A stretch of DNA of 7,195 nt from contig JAJAZM010000141.1 in NCBI GenBank assembly GCA_026785645.1, positions 1-7,195 of the forward strand, read 5' to 3'. Every line of letters begins with the position of its first letter. Within the stretch, counting starts at the first letter, position 1. The stretch is from Sphingomonas bacterium (GTDB lineage: Bacteria; Pseudomonadota; Alphaproteobacteria; Sphingomonadales; Sphingomonadaceae). Positions 6,918 through 7,195 of the stretch are shown here, piece by piece. Under the pieces are notes generated by a model. It searched no databases. It was given only the letters and a program-made list of their open reading frames with translations, and was not told where the DNA came from. A program made the translations under genes and the position numbers.

Positions 6918-6951
6918 GGTCAGCGGCCGGAAGTTTCCAGCCCGGGAGACC
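6918..6951 (-). ncRNA. Stable hairpin in the 3' part of the small transcript
   Basis: Minus-strand arms GGCTGGAA (6942-6935) and TTCCGGCC (6932-6925) form a 7-bp stem with a 4-nt loop, or 8 bp with a 2-nt loop. One pair is G-U and would be A-C on the plus strand, so structure again points to minus-strand RNA. GGTC (6951-6948) and GACC (6921-6918) can close an outer stem. With the terminator eight bases further on, this gives a two-hairpin 3' region longer than the ORF it follows. It matches no RNA family I know. Confidence 0.45.
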
Positions 6952-6962
6952 ATGGCGCTCGT

Positions 6963-7019
6963 TTAAAAGCGCATCTCCCGAACGAACTTCTCCGACCCCT
7001 TAGCTGAACCATGAGACAT
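6963..7019 (-). CDS. 18-codon small ORF with an exceptionally strong ribosome binding site
   Basis: ATG at 7019 opens a reading frame for MSHGSAKGSEKFVREMRF, ending with TAA at 6963-6965. I do not recognise the peptide. It is basic and polar, with no signal peptide or membrane segment; the second half (SEKFVREMRF) could form a short amphipathic helix. The case for translation is the ribosome binding site: GGAGG lies 7 nt from the ATG within a 15-nt match to the 16S tail. Nothing in another frame uses that site as well. The ORF sits between a possible promoter (7073-7101) and a strong terminator (6879-6910), so it appears to be the only coding content of its transcript. It could be a functional microprotein, a ribosome-capturing leader, or the readable part of a regulatory RNA. 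The stop is a UUU-UAA run discussed in the findings. Confidence 0.55.
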   Translation of the reverse strand: MSHGSAKGSEKFVREMRF

Positions 7020-7020
7020 C

Positions 7021-7035
7021 GGATCACCTCCTTTC
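7021..7035 (-). promoter_or_regulatory. Extended Shine-Dalgarno, 15-nt complement of the 16S rRNA 3' tail
   Basis: The minus strand reads GAAAGGAGGTGATCC, then G, then the ATG of the small ORF. The plus strand is therefore GGATCACCTCCTTTC, the known 3'-terminal sequence of alphaproteobacterial 16S rRNA. Ordinary sites match 4-7 nt, so this is an extreme case. Position relative to the ATG is optimal. Confidence 0.85.
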
Positions 7036-7072
7036 GCTGTGTTGAGTTGCAAGCACAACATGTGGTGGTTTG

Positions 7073-7101
7073 CGCATAAGAACAAGACTTGTAATGGACA
7101 A
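7073..7101 (-). promoter_or_regulatory. Possible sigma-70-type promoter with an inverted repeat in its spacer
   Basis: The minus strand has TTGTCC (7101-7096), 17 bp, then TATGCG (7078-7073), placing a start near 7066 and a leader of about 45 nt before the small ORF. Both boxes are imperfect. The spacer contains ACAAG-A-CTTGT (7082-7092), a 5+1+5 inverted repeat that could be an operator. The call rests mainly on a promoter being needed for the ORF and terminator downstream. Confidence 0.3.
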
Positions 7102-7195
7102 TCTTGGCGTTATCTTCCGCACCTTCGCGCTGCAGCGGCTGGGCTTCAGACCGGCGCCGCCGTGGCGTATCGCTGTCCTTTGCCAATGCGGTCTG
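7102..7195. other. Window edge, no gene supported
   Basis: I see no gene I can support here. Two open stretches reach the edge. On the plus strand a frame from ATG 7094 stays open for 34 codons but has no ribosome binding site and overlaps the putative -35 box. On the minus strand a frame entering from the right ends at TGA 7146-7148 after 15 codons (DRIGKGQRYATAAPV) and could be the tail of a neighbouring gene. Neither is long enough to judge. Confidence 0.3.

Noticed and set aside
6879..6920. A second MSxGS-like start (ATG TCT CGG GGG TCG) resembling the small ORF start
   Set aside because: It lies at and inside the terminator stem, has no ribosome binding site, and similarity over a few codons is probably chance.
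6771..6953. N-terminal extension of the H1-like protein to 6953
   Set aside because: The added region crosses the intrinsic terminator and lacks a ribosome binding site, whereas GGGAGG is well placed for the ATG at 6770.
7021..7035. GGATCACCTCCTTTC on the plus strand as the end of a 16S rRNA gene
   Set aside because: Only these 15 bases match; the preceding sequence lacks the conserved 16S 3' region (no GTAACAAGGTAACC or GGGGAACCTGCGG). On the minus strand it is a ribosome binding site at the right distance from an ATG.
6920..7186. 88-codon minus-strand frame from TTG 7186
   Set aside because: It runs through the strong ribosome binding site and the small ORF in another frame, starts with TTG without a site of its own, and is rich in Cys and Arg without family features. 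Only its tail matters, as a possible +1 extension.

Overview
The window looks like a chromosomal segment of a high-GC alphaproteobacterium. A sphingomonad (Sphingomonas-like) is my best guess from codon use, protein style and the dapB-nth pairing; this is inference, since no rRNA or marker search was possible. No mobile element, CRISPR array, tRNA or rRNA gene is visible. Most of the window is housekeeping and densely packed, and the unusual part is the last ~425 bases.

Plus strand, left part (1-1614): the 3' half of a hotdog-fold acyl-CoA thioesterase, then dapB (lysine/diaminopimelate synthesis), then nth (endonuclease III). The last two are coupled through an ATGA overlap.

Minus strand, centre (1583-6155, read right to left): glmU, glmS, a CsaA-type tRNA-binding-domain protein and alr, joined by a 0-nt gap, a 4-nt overlap and a 5-nt gap. 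They are almost certainly one operon. glmS and glmU supply UDP-GlcNAc, alr supplies D-alanine and dapB feeds diaminopimelate, so most of the window provides peptidoglycan precursors. The ends of alr and nth converge and overlap by 32 bp with no room for a conventional terminator.

Minus strand, right part (6210-6770): a 186-aa histone H1-like protein with a basic Ser/Lys head, an Ala-rich helical centre and an acid-free Lys/Ala/Pro/Arg tail. It lies 54 bp upstream of glmU on the same strand.

Right end (6879-7101, minus strand): what appears to be a very small independent transcription unit. It has a possible promoter with an inverted repeat in its spacer, a Shine-Dalgarno sequence complementary over 15 nt to the 3' tail of 16S rRNA, an ORF of only 18 codons, a hairpin, and a strong intrinsic terminator. 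I do not recognise the peptide or the RNA; this is the best candidate for something undescribed. The final ~95 bases hold no gene I can support.
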